From NCBI GenBank assembly GCA_036785705.1, contig JAWUZG010000970.1, forward strand, positions 2,948,501 to 3,012,500: a DNA stretch of 64,000 nucleotides. Reading direction: 5' to 3'. This document shows positions 1-13,322 of the stretch, one piece after another; positions within the stretch are counted from its first letter, which is position 1; every line of letters begins with the position of its first letter. A program made the position numbers and the translations under genes. The stretch is from Acanthornis magna (lineage: Eukaryota > Chordata > Aves > Passeriformes > Acanthizidae). The notes under the pieces were generated by a model. That model was not told where the DNA came from, ran no database searches, and was given only the letters and a program-made list of their open reading frames with translations.

Positions 1-755
1 AAGTCTGTTTCTGAGTTACCACTTGTCTGCCGCAAGTACACATTCATTTAGTGTTATTAGAACTAGGCTGCTGTTTGAGTTGATTCTTCAAGTGAAGAAA
101 AGTTGGTTGCACGTATTTTACATCAGAATGGGATGGAAAGCTTCCCTGATCTGAATTGCATGGGCCGATTTCTCCTGTTGCACTGCATGAATATGTCCCA
201 TGAATAGCAAGGGCTATTTGGAGACCTGAACCTTCAGAAATGAGGCAGGCAGAAGAGGTAGGATGCGTGTATGGAAGTATATATACATAATGTGTTCTTT
301 CAGGTTGTGGGGGGATGACTCCATCCAGCTGCTACCTTGCCCAACAGTAAGTCACTCATTCCCTCACAGTGAGATTGAAGAGACAATCAGAAACACAAAA
401 GTGAGAAGACTTGTGGGTTTAGATTGACAGTTTAGTAAGTGAAACAAAGCTGCACACACGCAAAGGCAAATTAGGAGTTAATTCACTATTCCCATTGACA
501 GGTAGATTCTGATTGCTTCCTGAGAAGCCAGCCCTCAGCACACATAAAGGCTGCTTGGGAAGACTGACTCCATAGCACTGAGCATCATCTCTTCCTTCTC
601 CTTTCATTGAATTTTCATTGCTGAGCAGACACTCTATGCAATAGAGGTATGCAATATCACTCTGGTCAGTTTGTGTCAGCTGACCTGGCTGTGTGACTTC
701 ACAGATGCTTGTGGACACCTGACTCACACCTATAGAATGGAAGAAAAAAGGCCTT
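1..755. other. Unannotated flank, no gene recognised
   Basis: AT-rich sequence with one open stretch of about 100 codons on the minus strand (419-727). It has no recognisable motif and no transcript signals, so I read it as chance. Nothing else is supported here. Confidence 0.5.
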
Positions 756-892
756 GATTCTGTGCAAACATGGCTTAGCAGCAGCTAAAAGATTGGTGTG
801 TTATCATCACTGTTCTAGTCACAAATCCAAACCATTGCACCATATGGGCTAATGTGATGAGAGTTAACTTCATCCCAGCCAGACCCAGCACA
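756..892 (-). repeat. LTR fragment, 5' (U3) end, minus orientation
   Basis: Read on the minus strand, this begins TGTGCTGGGTCTGGCTGGGATGA and continues with blocks (AAGTTAACTCTCATCAC, TTTGGATTTGTGACTAGAACAGTG) that also occur, diverged, in the U3 of the LTRs at 13274, 40683 and 50789 of this window. It is the same avian LTR family, truncated on the left. The outer end at 892 is well placed; the inner end near 756 is approximate. Family naming would be from memory, so none is given. Confidence 0.55.
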
Positions 893-3800
893 GAGCTGCA
901 GAGCTTTGTACCTTCCCTCCAGCTCTGGAAACAGGAGAGAGGTAGAGCGAGACAGAGTGCTGTGTTACTGCACAGCAGCTGGGAGCTTAGCAGCTCCCAG
1001 TACCACAGAAGGCAAACATAAGGCAGAAGCTAATGACTGGAGTTGGGCTCTTTAGTAGTCAAGCGAATGCATATTTGCTTCAGACTAATGAAACTCAAGA
1101 GGAATATATGTGTTTCTAGTTGCAACCATTTTGAAATAGAGGACTTCAGTGATCAAGTAGGCATTCTGTCACTGCACAAAAACATTCAACATTCAAGGTC
1201 TCCAGTCTCTTCTGAGATGAATTAGGGTTGCAGGTCAGGCAAGGCAAACTCCTGATTCCTCACTATGAAGGTTTTTGCAGATTCTGCTTGCTGAACCAGC
1301 TGTGGGATCAGAGACTCTTGCTTGTCACAGGACCAAGATATGGCTGAGTGATGTCCTTGATGCTGTCAGGACCTGATACTCATAAACCAATGTGTTTCAT
1401 GCTGCTTTGAACACCTGAACGCTTGGAAGTACTGTGCTTAACAGCCATTGAAGGTGACAATAAGAATAGCAGCAAAATGCCTATTTTCTGCCTGCTTTGA
1501 ACTGTCCCCATATTAATAATAATTTATGTAACTCAGTTATTGTGTGGCTATTTTTGATAGCCAATATCATTACTTCTATTCATGAATTAGGAGATAGTCC
1601 TTCACTGTGTCTACGTTGCACAGGCATTCAAAGGGTACAGCTGGAAGCTGAAACTAATTCAACTTGTTATCCAAGGTTCTGTCTTTTATCACCCCAGAAG
1701 CCTGCTGGAAGAGGTTTCACAAGATTGAATTGTGCATTTTGTGAAGTTCTAAGCTCTGAAATTGATAGTCATACATACTATTAAAAAAATTAATACTGTT
1801 AATTATTATGCTTAACTTGATATGTGAAACTATATGCCATTCTTTTTTCTTCCCTCTCAAATGGCTAAAGCCTTCAGAATCATATCCATCAAGAAATTAA
1901 TACATAACAGCACATGAGGAAGAGAGATGGAACACACAGATTAGATGCTGGTTCCCAAGAATTCTAAGATGCTTGGGGGAACACACCACTCCCTTCTTTT
2001 TGCTTTCTTCTTTCCAGTGATTTCCCTACTCCCACCCACTAGTAACCTGAAATTCTGGCCAAGGCAGCAGTGCTGAAGTATAGTATAGCAGTAGTGAAGC
2101 TATAGTTACAGGTTGTCTCTTCACCACTGGAAATAAAGGTATATGCACAACTCCACAAGTAAACCTTTCCCTATGCAATTTCCTGTCACTTCAATTTTAC
2201 TTTTACTCAAGAGAGCTGGAAATCTGACAAGTAGTAAAAGCTGTATTCTTATAAATGTCATTCTAAAATAAGTATATTTTAAGTTATTTTTCAGCAATTC
2301 CTTCACTGAGGCCTAAACAATTATAACATTGGGTGTTCCACTGGTCAAATTAACTGAGGGTGCACCCTGAGCTTCTCCATGACGCTACAGCAGTATTGAA
2401 GTCAGTAGCTGACAGTGACAATTCTGCACTAGTCACACACTCATAAAAAGGGTTAATCCTATGTTATGTCTTGCCCACGTTAGTATGTGACCTACATGAG
2501 TTAAGCAGATTAAGTTATTGTGTGTGGATAAGCAAATAGTTGAAGTAAAAAGTGTGAAAAGTGTTCCTGTTTCCTTGTAATTAGACTTTGAAGGCTTCAA
2601 CTTCAGAAAAGCTTCCCTAAAACTTCAGGATATGACTGGGGAAATAAAATAAAAGAAAATAAAGTAGCTAAGCATCAACCACTTTTTTTGGCAAAAAGCT
2701 AGAAACAAAAATTTTTCATGTGCCAGAACTTTAGCACGAACATGAATCATGTTTAAGGCCAGTCATTTGCACTGAGCTAGTTCAAAATGCACTTCTTTCT
2801 AGGAATGGCTTTCATCCAGGCTGCTATGTGAGAGGAAAAATTTTGTTCTGCTTCAGCAGTGTCAAGACACTGGGGCTTCTGAGCACTGTCATCTCAAAAC
2901 ATAATTTCCCTTCAAATGCTTGAGCTGATTATCTTCCTGGTTACAGCTGAAATAAAACATTTATGTTCCAGAAGGAATGGGAGTGCTTGAACTTCTAATT
3001 AATTTTGAATGCTCTTTGGAAGATTAATATGAAGATGTGCTTTGGTATGCAGCCATGATTGTGGTATCTCAGTATATTATGTTTTCATTCACAACCAAGA
3101 AATTAATCTTTCCCAATATATCCTTCAGTTCCTCTTTAATTTTGTGCAGTGGACTATGACAACATTTTTCACTCTGCTATTTCCTGTATGGAAGGTTTTC
3201 AATAAGACAAAGACCTCTGAGACACTCTTGGAGAATTACATCTTGCATACCGGAAGAATTTAAGGGAAGAGAAATTCTCTTAAACACCATGAATTAATGA
3301 AGATATGATGACTGGATTAAACGCCATTGAAGTTCTAAAACCTCTTAGAAAAACACATAGAAGTTCCCTATGAAGTACTGTGGTACCAGCAGGTGAAACT
3401 GACATTATTGAATATTTAGGATTTTAGATAGAGAGAAGCAGACAAAGTAGCCACATTCTGAAAAGCCTTGGATGGAAAGGACACAGAATCAGCTGGGATC
3501 CCATTGAGCATGCTGAAGATGAATACATTCATATTAAAGATGAGCTAGCATGACTATGACCCGGGAATTTTTGTGGTTTGGAATAATGATCACTGGTAAT
3601 TTTGCCACACTGATGTTAGTGGAGCTGGGTTTAAACTTACTTCCTAAATTACATGACTGCTTGACATTGACATTCTGTCTATATCAAGAACAAAAGACTC
3701 TTGTCTGAGGTTTAGTTCACTTTTAAGTGATAGCAAGGCCAGTTAGGAAGACACTGAGTGAAATACAGCACAGTAAAGCTGGAAAATCAAGGAGTAGAAA

Positions 3801-4455
3801 TAAAAAAAATGCATTTGTAAATAAAAAATGTTTCTTCAGAAATTTTTTTGTTAAGACCATAAAAGTTTTGACTACTTAGAAGTGTTGAAAATAACTGCTA
3901 ATAACTTAAGCCCAATGCAGATGAAACTAAAGTAAGCCAATATAAAACTTGCTTGCTGTTCATTTTAGGTTGTGCTAATTTCAAAGCAAATTCTGTGCTG
4001 GCTTCTTTCCAAAGTTCAATGAACAACATGTTCTAAAAACATTATGATCAACAATAGCAGTAAAAAGACAGAGCAATCAAAACCTTTGCTTGGATTTGGA
4101 CTTCAAATATAAATCTTTGCACATTGTAACACCGGAATTACAAAAAACCAGAGATATTTTGGTAAAGGACAAAATAATTTTCTCCTAAGTATGTAGTAAC
4201 CATAAATGTTGATGTTTCAGTTTTAGGTTTTGCTTTGGTTGGTTTTGATTGTTTTTTGTGGTATTTTTTTCTCATTGAAAAAAAATTCCAGGCAAATGAA
4301 ATTCATTTTGTGGTGGTTTTCATTTGATATATTCGTCTATTTTGCTATACAGGATTTAATCTATACCACTCTGAACTTGTCCCCATTAAGCTGAAACTGA
4401 CTGTTTCTACAAAAGGAATATTTTTTCCTTTACTTTTTTCTACCTCCTTTCTTTT
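893..4455. other. Unannotated AT-rich non-coding stretch
   Basis: No gene, RNA gene or identifiable repeat was recognised. Open frames are short (under about 100 codons), overlap on both strands and have no domain-like composition. Very old repeat remnants may be present below what can be seen by eye. Confidence 0.5.
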
Positions 4456-5010
4456 TGTGATAAGTTGGCCCCAGCCAGCAGCGAAGCACACACAGAAATT
4501 CATTGCTCCTTCCCCCAGCCCAGCCAAGTAGGACAGGGGAGAGAACAGAGAGACTGAAATTCATGGATCAAGATAAAGACAGTTTAATAGGTGAAAGGGA
4601 GGGGAAAAAAGCTACACAATGGAATCTAATCATTTACCATTTCACACAAGCAGACTGATGCCCAGCCAGTCTCCACATAATGGCCACCTTGGAAGCCAAG
4701 GAGATCCATACCTTTCTCCCTGCAACCCAGTTTTAATGCTAACAATGATGTTATACGCTATGGAATTTCCCTTCAAAAAATTTGTGAGAGCTGTCCCAGT
4801 CAACTCTCAACTTCTTTCTGACACCCTGCTTACTCTCTGTGGATGGATGGGGGCGCAAAATGGGAAAGGAGAAACCACTGATGTTGTGTAAACACTGTTT
4901 AACAGTGGTCAAAATACTTGTTTATGAATACTGATTTAAGCACAAATCCAATCCACACCACCACAGGAGTTGCTATGAAGACAGTATATGCTAACTCAAA
5001 ACCAGCCAGA
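4456..5010 (-). repeat. Old solo-type LTR, minus orientation
   Basis: The plus strand starts TGTGATAAGTTGGCCCCAGC, contains the GATAAAGACAGTTTAATAGG block near 4570-4593, and ends near AAAACCAGCCAGA. The same order of blocks is found in the better preserved LTR at 50789-51372. On the sense (minus) strand this gives a U3 starting with a GGCTGG motif and a U5 ending in GGGGCCAACTTATCACA. No exact target duplication remains, consistent with age. An open frame at 4619-4891 inside it is incidental. Confidence 0.65.
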
Positions 5011-8000
5011 CCCTGTGCAGTCTTAGAAGAGCTTGCCAATTTTCCAGGTCACTGAGTATGTTACCTAGCCTATCTTTTCAGTTTCCAACAAATAAAACAT
5101 ATCCTATTGCTTGTTATGATCCTCAGCTTTTTAAAATTTTTGTTCCAGAACTGAGAGATAAGGAGGTATTATATGTTCACAGTTTATAAAGTTATTTGTG
5201 ATCTTTCAAGATAAGACTAAAGAAATTTGATAAGTTAGATTTGTTTCAAGTGAAGTTTGCTCCCCCCAGAGCTGATGCTTGGCTGGAGGAACATCAGACA
5301 ACCACAATGTTAGAAATGTACAAGCACTGTAATAAAATAAAAAATAACTTTTATGTTTATCTCTTTTTCTGTCTTAAAGAAGCAATAATGGAAATGGAAA
5401 CCATTATTGTCCATGTAGCAGCCATTACCTACTTAGAGAGATTTGATACTTCCCAGCAGCTGCTGAAAAGAGAAGCCAGGGAGATCACACCTATTAGAGA
5501 GATGGGACCAGAAAATGTGACGGGGTGGAACTTCCATGCTGTGCAAATTAGTGCTGAAATTGCATTGGCCTCTCATAGCTACTGTTAATCCAGTGTTCTT
5601 CGCTGTTTTTCTATCAGATGAAATGAATGGTAATTCATCAAAACGACAATAATAGACCTGTATTTTTTGTGTTCTACAGCTGAGCTTCATTAAAAGCTTT
5701 AATCTAAAGCTCCACCATGGGAAGTCTCACAGAGCTAAAATGGGTGGTCTCCTAAGAGCTTTTAATTTCAAACTCAAGACATATCTCATAAGCACTCTTC
5801 AGTGATTTTTTTTTTAGAACTGGAGTGTTTTGGGTTTTTTCTTTCTGTCTTCTTCCCTTCCAATGATATCTTAAAATAAACTTTTCAATAGCTTTTGAAA
5901 AAATAAGGTTTAGTTCTCAAAGCTCAGTTTTAATGGGCTGTGAAGAGGGGCAGAAAGAATAATTTTAGAAGGGGAAGATAGGGGCTGAAAGTTATTTCAC
6001 ATTCATTGCCGTAGAGATGGATGCAATTTATAGGAGGAGCTGGAAAGGTCACTAGCTGATAAAGCTATTTAATTTCATTCTATGTTTCTGGGCTCTTAGC
6101 GATGGGGAAAACAGCAAGTCCCTTTATCAACATGGGAATGCCTGTGAATTTATGGGTCGAGCAGACCTTCATTTTGAGGACAATTTCCCCTAAAAAGTAA
6201 AAGTTGGTAGGCTAATAGGCAATCTCATTATTCTGTAGGTCTGATACAGTGGGAATACTTAAATAAGTAGTTGATTTGCATTTTGATTAGATACTTTGGT
6301 TACAACTTGCTTAATTTTTCCAGAGGGTCTGGTGTTGTACAAATAATAGGTCACCAAATCTTCACACCCACCACCCCCTCCCACATCTGTGTTTCATGCA
6401 AAGAAGACATAATAGAGAATCTGAGAAGATTCTGTATTACCTTGCAGCTGAAGCAGCGTCCCAGGTTTCAGTTGCATAGAATTTATCACTTTGTACTCAT
6501 TTTGCATGCACATATTATTGATCTGCTCATTATAATGTTCTTAAATCCTTTTTTACCTATCTATTCATTCCAGAGCCTGAAATCTCAAGGCAAGGCTTTG
6601 TAGCAGGAGTGAACTTAATTCAAGCATTTTGTTCACAGTGGATCAATTACAATATTCATTCACTATAAAAGTTTGCATTCAAAGAATATTAAAGCGGTAA
6701 ATTAAATGTACAGGTTCCAATGTGCTCATAATAAGACATCCCATAGCATGTTTAGCTGGGATGCAGCTCTACAGTGTAACAGAGAAGGACATTGGTGTAT
6801 TAAGAGGAGGGTAAAAATGTGAAAATGGTTCAAGGGATAACAGTAGAAACAGTAATTTATCTAAAGGGAAAAATGAAGTGGAAAATGCATGACTGTGTGC
6901 CACTACAAATGACAAGAAAGTGTCCTAGCTGATAGGATTTGGGTATGCCCACTTTTATTCTTGTTACTGCTCTGCTGGGTGAGCTACCAGCTTGCTGTGC
7001 CTCCATTTCCCTGTCCATTGAATAAGGTTATGGTATTTTTCCAAGAACATTGTAAATCTCTAGCAGATAGCTATTTCTTACATACCAAAACTCACTTTTC
7101 CACCAAATCCCAAGGGATCTTCCTAAAAGATAGTAAGAAAAGAAAAGAAGAACAAAAAAGAAAAATTACGTTAGTAGAATTTCTAAGCAGAAAATATATC
7201 GGGTTTTTTTGTAGACAGATTAGGGCTTTTTGCTTTTGGATTTCTTTTTGGCTTGTGCCAACTCTGCTGATTTGTACTGTTAACTGAATGGAAAATTCTT
7301 GTGTATTTTAATACCTTTCTTGAAGCCAGAAGAAATCAGAGCTTACATTTTACATAAAATGATCATTTTTTATAAAATAATTTACAAAAATACAATTCCT
7401 TTGAGGCAGTCAGAATAACATCCAGTACCTTGGCCAAACACACATGTAAATGGTGTGTGTATATTTTTATAAGGAGGACATTGTCTCAGCCTTCATCACC
7501 TCATATACTCTTCACAGAACTGTATATAGTAGGTGTCATAAAGTAAATGTGAAATTCATGCCTGATCAGGTATGATGTAGAGCTAAGAAGCAAGCACTGG
7601 TTTTTGTTTCTGTCAATGAAAGCAGCTAGAAATAGTTAGAGGCTTTCCCCAAGATTACAGTTTTCTTCCTTCAAACCTCTGAAGCAAAGCATACACCAAG
7701 AGAAGCACAAAGGCACTAATGCCCCTCTATATCCCCACAGAGCTAAATTTTAAACTTGAGTAAATTGCAACTATCAAAGCACAGGCAGCAGCTTTGCATA
7801 TGCTCTTTTATCTCAGTGTAGCTTATGGATGTGGGTCTCATTGTTTATTACCCATTTTACTGTGCTATCCCATCCCATTTTCAACATGAGTGGTTTCATA
7901 ATGCCTGCATGTGAGCACACAGTTTGTTTGAAGTATCTGCCTAAGCTAAATAATCTTACTAAAAGTGAAAAGAAATTGTATTGATTTGGGATTGTCTCCC

Positions 8001-8549
8001 ATTCTCTCCTTTGTGTGGTCTTCATTACAATTTGCTTCCTGTTTTCATCTCTTATAGGCAATGTTTTAACCAACATAATCAAGACCTATGATCACATAGT
8101 CTAAGATTGCTCATAACCATTATAAGTGTCCAGAATTATTTTTATTATAGATTTTTCAGGATTTGCAGGAATCTAACATCTTACATGGGTAATAGCCAGT
8201 GTTAAAATTTAGAGTATCTTATCTTTACTATTTCCTTCCCTTTTTCCCTTAAAAATATATGTATGATTATATTTCTTGGTTAATGCAGGCATAGGTACAA
8301 TATAATTGCTATATATAGAACTATATGCAAAGCTTCTTATTTTCTCTGATAAGAAATTTTGTTTATAGAAAGTAGAAAATATTACTATTTTTAACTGTTT
8401 TATACATTGCCTTCAAGCAAATGCAAGCTCCAAGATTTCTTGAAATCCCTGAATACTGAGATGTAAATCTAAATCAGTTTCTTAATTAGTGAGCAATTTG
8501 TATTCATTACAACTTGAACTTAGGTCCGTCATATTAAATACGTTCTGCA
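5011..8549. other. Unannotated AT-rich non-coding stretch
   Basis: Nothing recognised. The longest open frame is about 115 codons (5241-5588, plus). It lacks a recognisable domain and overlaps an opposite-strand frame, so it is most likely chance. Confidence 0.5.
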
Positions 8550-11376
8550 TCTGTTGGTCGCCAGTGAAAGTGAGCTATTTGGGGACATCAAGATTGGAGG
8601 CAGCCTGGGCTGCAGTGATCATGCATTGGTGAAGTTCATAGTCCTGAGGGATACAGGTCAGGAAGTTAAGCCCCTGAACTCTAGGAAATTTAGGAATTCT
8701 AGCTGGAAGACATTCAGCTCTTCAGGGAGACAGTCAGTGGGATCCCCTTGGAAACTGTCCTCAGGGACAAGGGACCGGAACAGAGCCAGCAGACCTTAAA
8801 GCAAAGTCTTCCACAGAGTACAAGAGCTAGCAAACCCCAGAAGCAAGAAATCCGGGAAGGAAGGCAAGAGCCCAGCATCACTGAATACAGATCTGCTGCT
8901 CAAACTAAAGGGAAAGAAGCAAATGCATAGACAGATGAAGCTAGGACAGGTGACCTGGAGATGAAGTTTGGTTGTGTAGTGGTGGGGTGAGAAAGGCTCA
9001 TGTAAAGCTGGAACTTAATCTGGAAAGGAACACAAAGAATAACATGAACGGCTTCTACAAGTGTGTTAACCAGAAAAGGAAGGTCAAAGAAGGTGTACAC
9101 CCTCTTGATAAACAGTGCTGGAAAACTGGTAACAATGGATGAGGAGAAGGTTGGGGTACTCAAGAGATTTTTTTGCCTCAGTCTTCAATGGCAACGTCTC
9201 TTCCTACACCTCTCAAGTGGATGGATAGCAAGATGGGCACTGAGGGAACAAAGTCCCTCACATTGTATGTAAAGATCATGTTCATGACCACCTGAGGAAC
9301 CTGAATGTCTATGGAACAGGATGAGATGTATCCTAGAGTCCTGAGGGAGTTGACTGATCCAGGTGCCAATCCACTCTCCATGATATTTGAAAAATCATGA
9401 CAGTCAGGTGAAGTCCCAGGTCACTGGAAAAGGGGGAACACTGTACCCATTTTTAAAAAAGGGTAGAAAGGATGACCCTGGGAACTACTGACCTGTCAGC
9501 CTCAACCTCTGTGCCTGGGAAGATCCTGGAACAGATCCTGCTAGAAGCCATGCTGAGGCTCATGGAGGACAGAGAGGTGATTTGGGACACCAACACAGCT
9601 TCACCAAGGGCAAGTCCTGCCTGTCCAACCCAGTGGTTTTCTATGATGGAGTGACTACATCAGTGGACATAGGAAGGGTACAGGTGTAATTAATCTGGAC
9701 TTCTGTAAAACCTTTAACACTGCCACAACATCCTTCTCACTAACTTGGAGCGAAAGTGATTTGATGAGTGGACTCTTAGATGGATGAGAAAGTGGTTGGA
9801 TGGTCTCATCCGGAGGGTAGTGGTCAATGGCTCAGAGTCCCAATGGACATCAGTGACAAGTGGTGTTCCTCCAGGATCCACATGGAGATCAGTGTTATTT
9901 AACATCTTCATTAATAATATAGACAAAGGGATAAAGTGCATCCTCAGCAAGCGCACCAAACTGAGTAGAGCAGTTGACACACTTGAAGGACAGGATGCCA
10001 TTCAGAGGGTCCTGGACAAGCTCAAGAGTTGGGCCCATGGGAATGTCATGAGGTTTAACAAGACCAAGTGCTGCCTCTGGGTCAGGGCAACCCTTGTTAC
10101 AGGCTGAGGGATGAGCAGATCGAGAGCAGCCCTGGGGGGAAGGACTTGGGGGTGCTGGTGGATGAGTGAGGTGATTCTGCCCCTCTACTCTGCTCTGGTG
10201 AGACCCCATCTGGAGTGCTACATCCAGCTCTGGGATCACCTAACGCCGTTTATATCTGCGGCGGCTAGCTCCAACGGCGCTTGGCAGCGTTAGGGACCGA
10301 GGACGCCGTCTGTTAGGGTCGACGAAGCAGTACAGCAGGGGACTCAAGGAGGCAGGACAAGCTGGGAATGGCAACGAAGGAGATGGATTCTGAGACTGAA
10401 TCTTCTCGGGACAGGGTATATTAGGGTGTAGGGCAAAACAACGAAGGGATGGGGGTGGAGAGAAGATCGAGGCTTGAAGCCCCAAGCAGCCTCGTGCAGG
10501 GGTTTAAAAGGGAGCAGGCAACAGGGAGTGGTTTACAACAGGAACCAATAGGGAAGGGGTAGAGGAGCGGTACAAAGGTGATGGAAAGGGGGACACAAAC
10601 AAATAGGGACTCATGAGGGGAGGAATCAGAACTGGGGATCTAATAAGCAACATGGAAGGGGAGAACTTTCTAGAACCATAACCAAATATGCAGAACAGGG
10701 GCGGGGGAGAGTGCGGTCAATCAGGTCTCCAGGACTTACATATTCAAACTAGGGGCTGCAGGGAATCATGGTTTCTCACCATGACCAAAGGGATAAGGCT
10801 TCAAACCTATTGCCACCAATCGCCCTCCTGGCCCTGTTCTTCCTGCAGCTGCCCTTCTGGGCTTACTCGTGCCACTGCAAAAATCACCAGCACAACAAGG
10901 ACATGAACCTGCTGGAGTGAGTCCAGAAGAGGGCCACAGAGTTGATTAGAGTGATGGAGCACCTCTCTTGTCAGGAAAGGCTCACAGAATTGTGTTTATT
11001 TGTCTGGGAAAAGAGAAGCCTTGTGGGCACCCTAATTGCTGCCTTCCAGTACCTGAAGGAAGGCTGCAAGAAAGATATAGATGGACGTTTTACAAGAGCA
11101 TGTAGTGACAGAACAAGGGGGAGTGGCTTCAAACTGACAGAGACTAGGTTTATATCAGATATTAGGAAAGTATTCTTTACTATGAGGGTAATGAGGGACC
11201 AGAACATGTTTCCCAGAGAAGTTGTGGATGCCCCATTCCTGGAAGTGTTCAAGGCTAGGTTGGACCAGGCTCTGAGCAAATTGCTCTAGTGAAAGTTGTC
11301 CCTACTCCTCACAGAGGAGGTGTAACTTGATGATTTTAAGGTTCTTTTCAGTCCAAACAAATCCATGATTCTATAC
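8550..11376 (+). mobile_element. CR1 LINE, 5'-truncated, decayed, with an internal insertion
   Basis: Remnant of the CR1 non-LTR retrotransposon ORF2, which in intact copies encodes an endonuclease plus reverse transcriptase. The left end (8560-8660) translates to the end of the endonuclease domain (GGSLGCSDHALVKF). Around 9890-10080 the frame reads as the RT region after the catalytic box ([20 protein letters not shown], then MRFNKTKC). At 10942-11289 it gives the C-terminal block with FTRACSDRTRG, DIRKVFFTMRV and PREVVDAPFLEVFKARLD. The 3' terminus at about 11376 is the CR1 tail (CATGATTCTATACAG). Several frameshifts and stops make it non-functional. A separate 642-bp element interrupts it after position 10240. 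Identification rests on the protein blocks and tail; the subfamily is not assigned. Confidence 0.92.
10241..10882. mobile_element. 642-bp LTR-like insertion inside the CR1, flanked by ATCACC
   Basis: The CR1 sequence stops at CTCTGGGATCACC (ends 10240) and resumes at ATCACCAGCACAACAAGG (10883). The hexamer ATCACC (10235-10240 and 10883-10888) is therefore a target duplication around a clean insertion. The insert is richer in GC and CpG than its surroundings. On the minus strand it has a TATA-like TTTTAAAC (near 10502-10510) and CCTATTGG-type boxes, as an LTR would. However, the termini read TAACGCC... and ...CTGCAAAA on plus, not the usual TG/CA, so the element class is inferred. Confidence 0.6.
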
Positions 11377-12639
11377 AGTCTTCAAAATGTAAGTATGAGA
11401 CACAAGGAGGTGTATTTGGAAAACAGTTTAAAATGCATGTACACAGCTGATTTATACTGTATTGATCCAGTTGAACAGATACAAGAAGTGTAAAAATTGA
11501 ATTGAGCAAGACATGATAGGAACTATTCATACTGATACTTTTCTCTTAGGTTACTTGTGATATAATGGAAGGCTGACATATTTTTTATATACTACTACTT
11601 TAAAACTTCATAGACAATGACAACTTCTATTATAAGGAACATTTGGTAACAATTTTATTTCAGCAAGCTGAAACACCATTAAAGATGTATGCTGCACTAC
11701 AAGAAGGAAAAAAATACATACTCATTGCTCCTTCATATTTTTTCTGAGGTACAGTGGAAACTGCTCATTCAGCTGCACTATAGTACAGTTGACTAGATGA
11801 ACAAAAAGCCATCACCAAAGCTGTCATTTCAATATCTTACTCATTTTCTGTCTTTCTCTTTTTCACAGTTTCTGTTGAAAAGGCTTATCCCCCATCTCCT
11901 AGACAACGGCAACTAGTGAATAAAAATTCTCAATGTCAAAAACATCTAGGGAAATGGAAGAAGGAAAGGACTAGTGAGAAAACCTCAGACATCCCCTATC
12001 AGGACCTATGGATACTGGCTTTAGCAGCTACATTAAGAAAATGATGACACATGCTACAGCACTGCTTTTGCCACTCCTCTGGGGCTGGAATGCTAAGATA
12101 TAGTCTCTGTGAAGCATATTAAGCTCATCTTCTGTGAGTGCCTGAGTAACCATTCAGATCAAAAATATGCTGTTCTCAAAGAAAATTCAGAAACCCCTGC
12201 TTTTCAAAACAATCACAGACTTTTGTTGCTCAAGTCTGGCAATTTCTTTAGAAAAACCTCCTTGGTCACCAGAATGTATTATACAAAATAAGAGCTGGCA
12301 AAACTGTAATTGTTTGAAACTGGAGTATTTCGTTTGCTGCGTGGCAGGAGAGACCTGGAAAAACCCCACTTGTGCTGAATAACAAATTTCTTTAAAGAAA
12401 TAGTTCCGCCTCTGCGCTTCCCTATGGACACAATCAAAGATTATATCACCTGGTGGATTGAATTTAGTATCAAGAGTCATGAAATATTAGGATTAGGGCA
12501 GTATCTGGTAGTGAAGTTCCATAGTCCACTACTCTGAGACATGACTGGTAATGGAATTAATGAAGTTTAAAAATATTTCAAGAGGTCTGAGTTCAAGCTG
12601 CATCCAGAATTGTATCATTCAGACTTGAATTTGATACCA
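11377..12639. other. Unannotated non-coding stretch
   Basis: AT-rich; no gene or identifiable repeat recognised. Confidence 0.5.
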
Positions 12640-13180
12640 AAACTGGCCAGATAGAAACTTTCTAACCCAGTTTTGAGTATTAAAAAGCAGGCATTCTTTA
12701 TTGCAGTGAACTGATCACTCAGAGGATCCTTCCTATAATCAGCTGTGCAGTGTTGGGGGAACAGAGTTTTTATCATACACATTGATTTGCTCTATCATAC
12801 ATATTCATTAGCTCTCCAAATTTCCTTGATACTAATACTTTATTTTACATAGTCCCTCCCCTTCTTGGAAGTCATTATATGGTTCTTTGGGGATCTTCTT
12901 CAGTGGCCTTCAAAGGCTGCTGTCCTTTGTAGGTAGCTGTTCGTCAAACCCTGCTTTTGAGTAAGCACAATATAATTGTTTTGCATAACTTCTACTTTGC
13001 CAGCCTTGCAGAGCTGAGCTGGCATCCTGCTTGTGTTTTCATGACTTTTGTTTGCTTAAGTTACATCCTTTATCGACTTCTCCATGGCTATGTTGTTCTG
13101 TTCAATTGTCCTTAGAGTGAAATGCTGTTTTGTTCTACTGCTCTTGTTAAAGTATTAAAATCTAATTCCAAGATTGTGGA
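12640..13180 (-). repeat. Probable LTR, minus orientation, ends not resolved
   Basis: On the minus strand the order of elements fits an LTR. A U3-like part is followed by a TATA-like ATGATAAAAAC (near 12768-12778), then about 75 bases later by the poly(A) signal AATAAAGAATG (near 12692-12702), then a short U5-like stretch. I could not identify TG/CA ends or a target duplication, so both borders are approximate. Confidence 0.5.
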
Positions 13181-13316
13181 CAGTGGTTGAACAAATTAAA
13201 TACACGAGATATAGCTGGACATAATGAAATAAAACAGCCTTACTCCTAATTCGGATTCCTCACTATCTTCAGGTGTTCTGCCTTCAGTTGGGATGGAGTT
13301 CTGTTCTTAGTAGCTG

Positions 13317-13322
13317 GTACAG
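13317..13322. repeat. Target-site duplication GTACAG (left)
   Basis: Exact copy of 13887-13892, immediately outside the TG end of the solo LTR at 13323. Confidence 0.85.

Noticed and set aside
5241..5588. 115-codon open frame on plus as a possible host gene
   Set aside because: No recognisable domain, an overlapping minus-strand frame of similar quality, and no splice or poly(A) signals.
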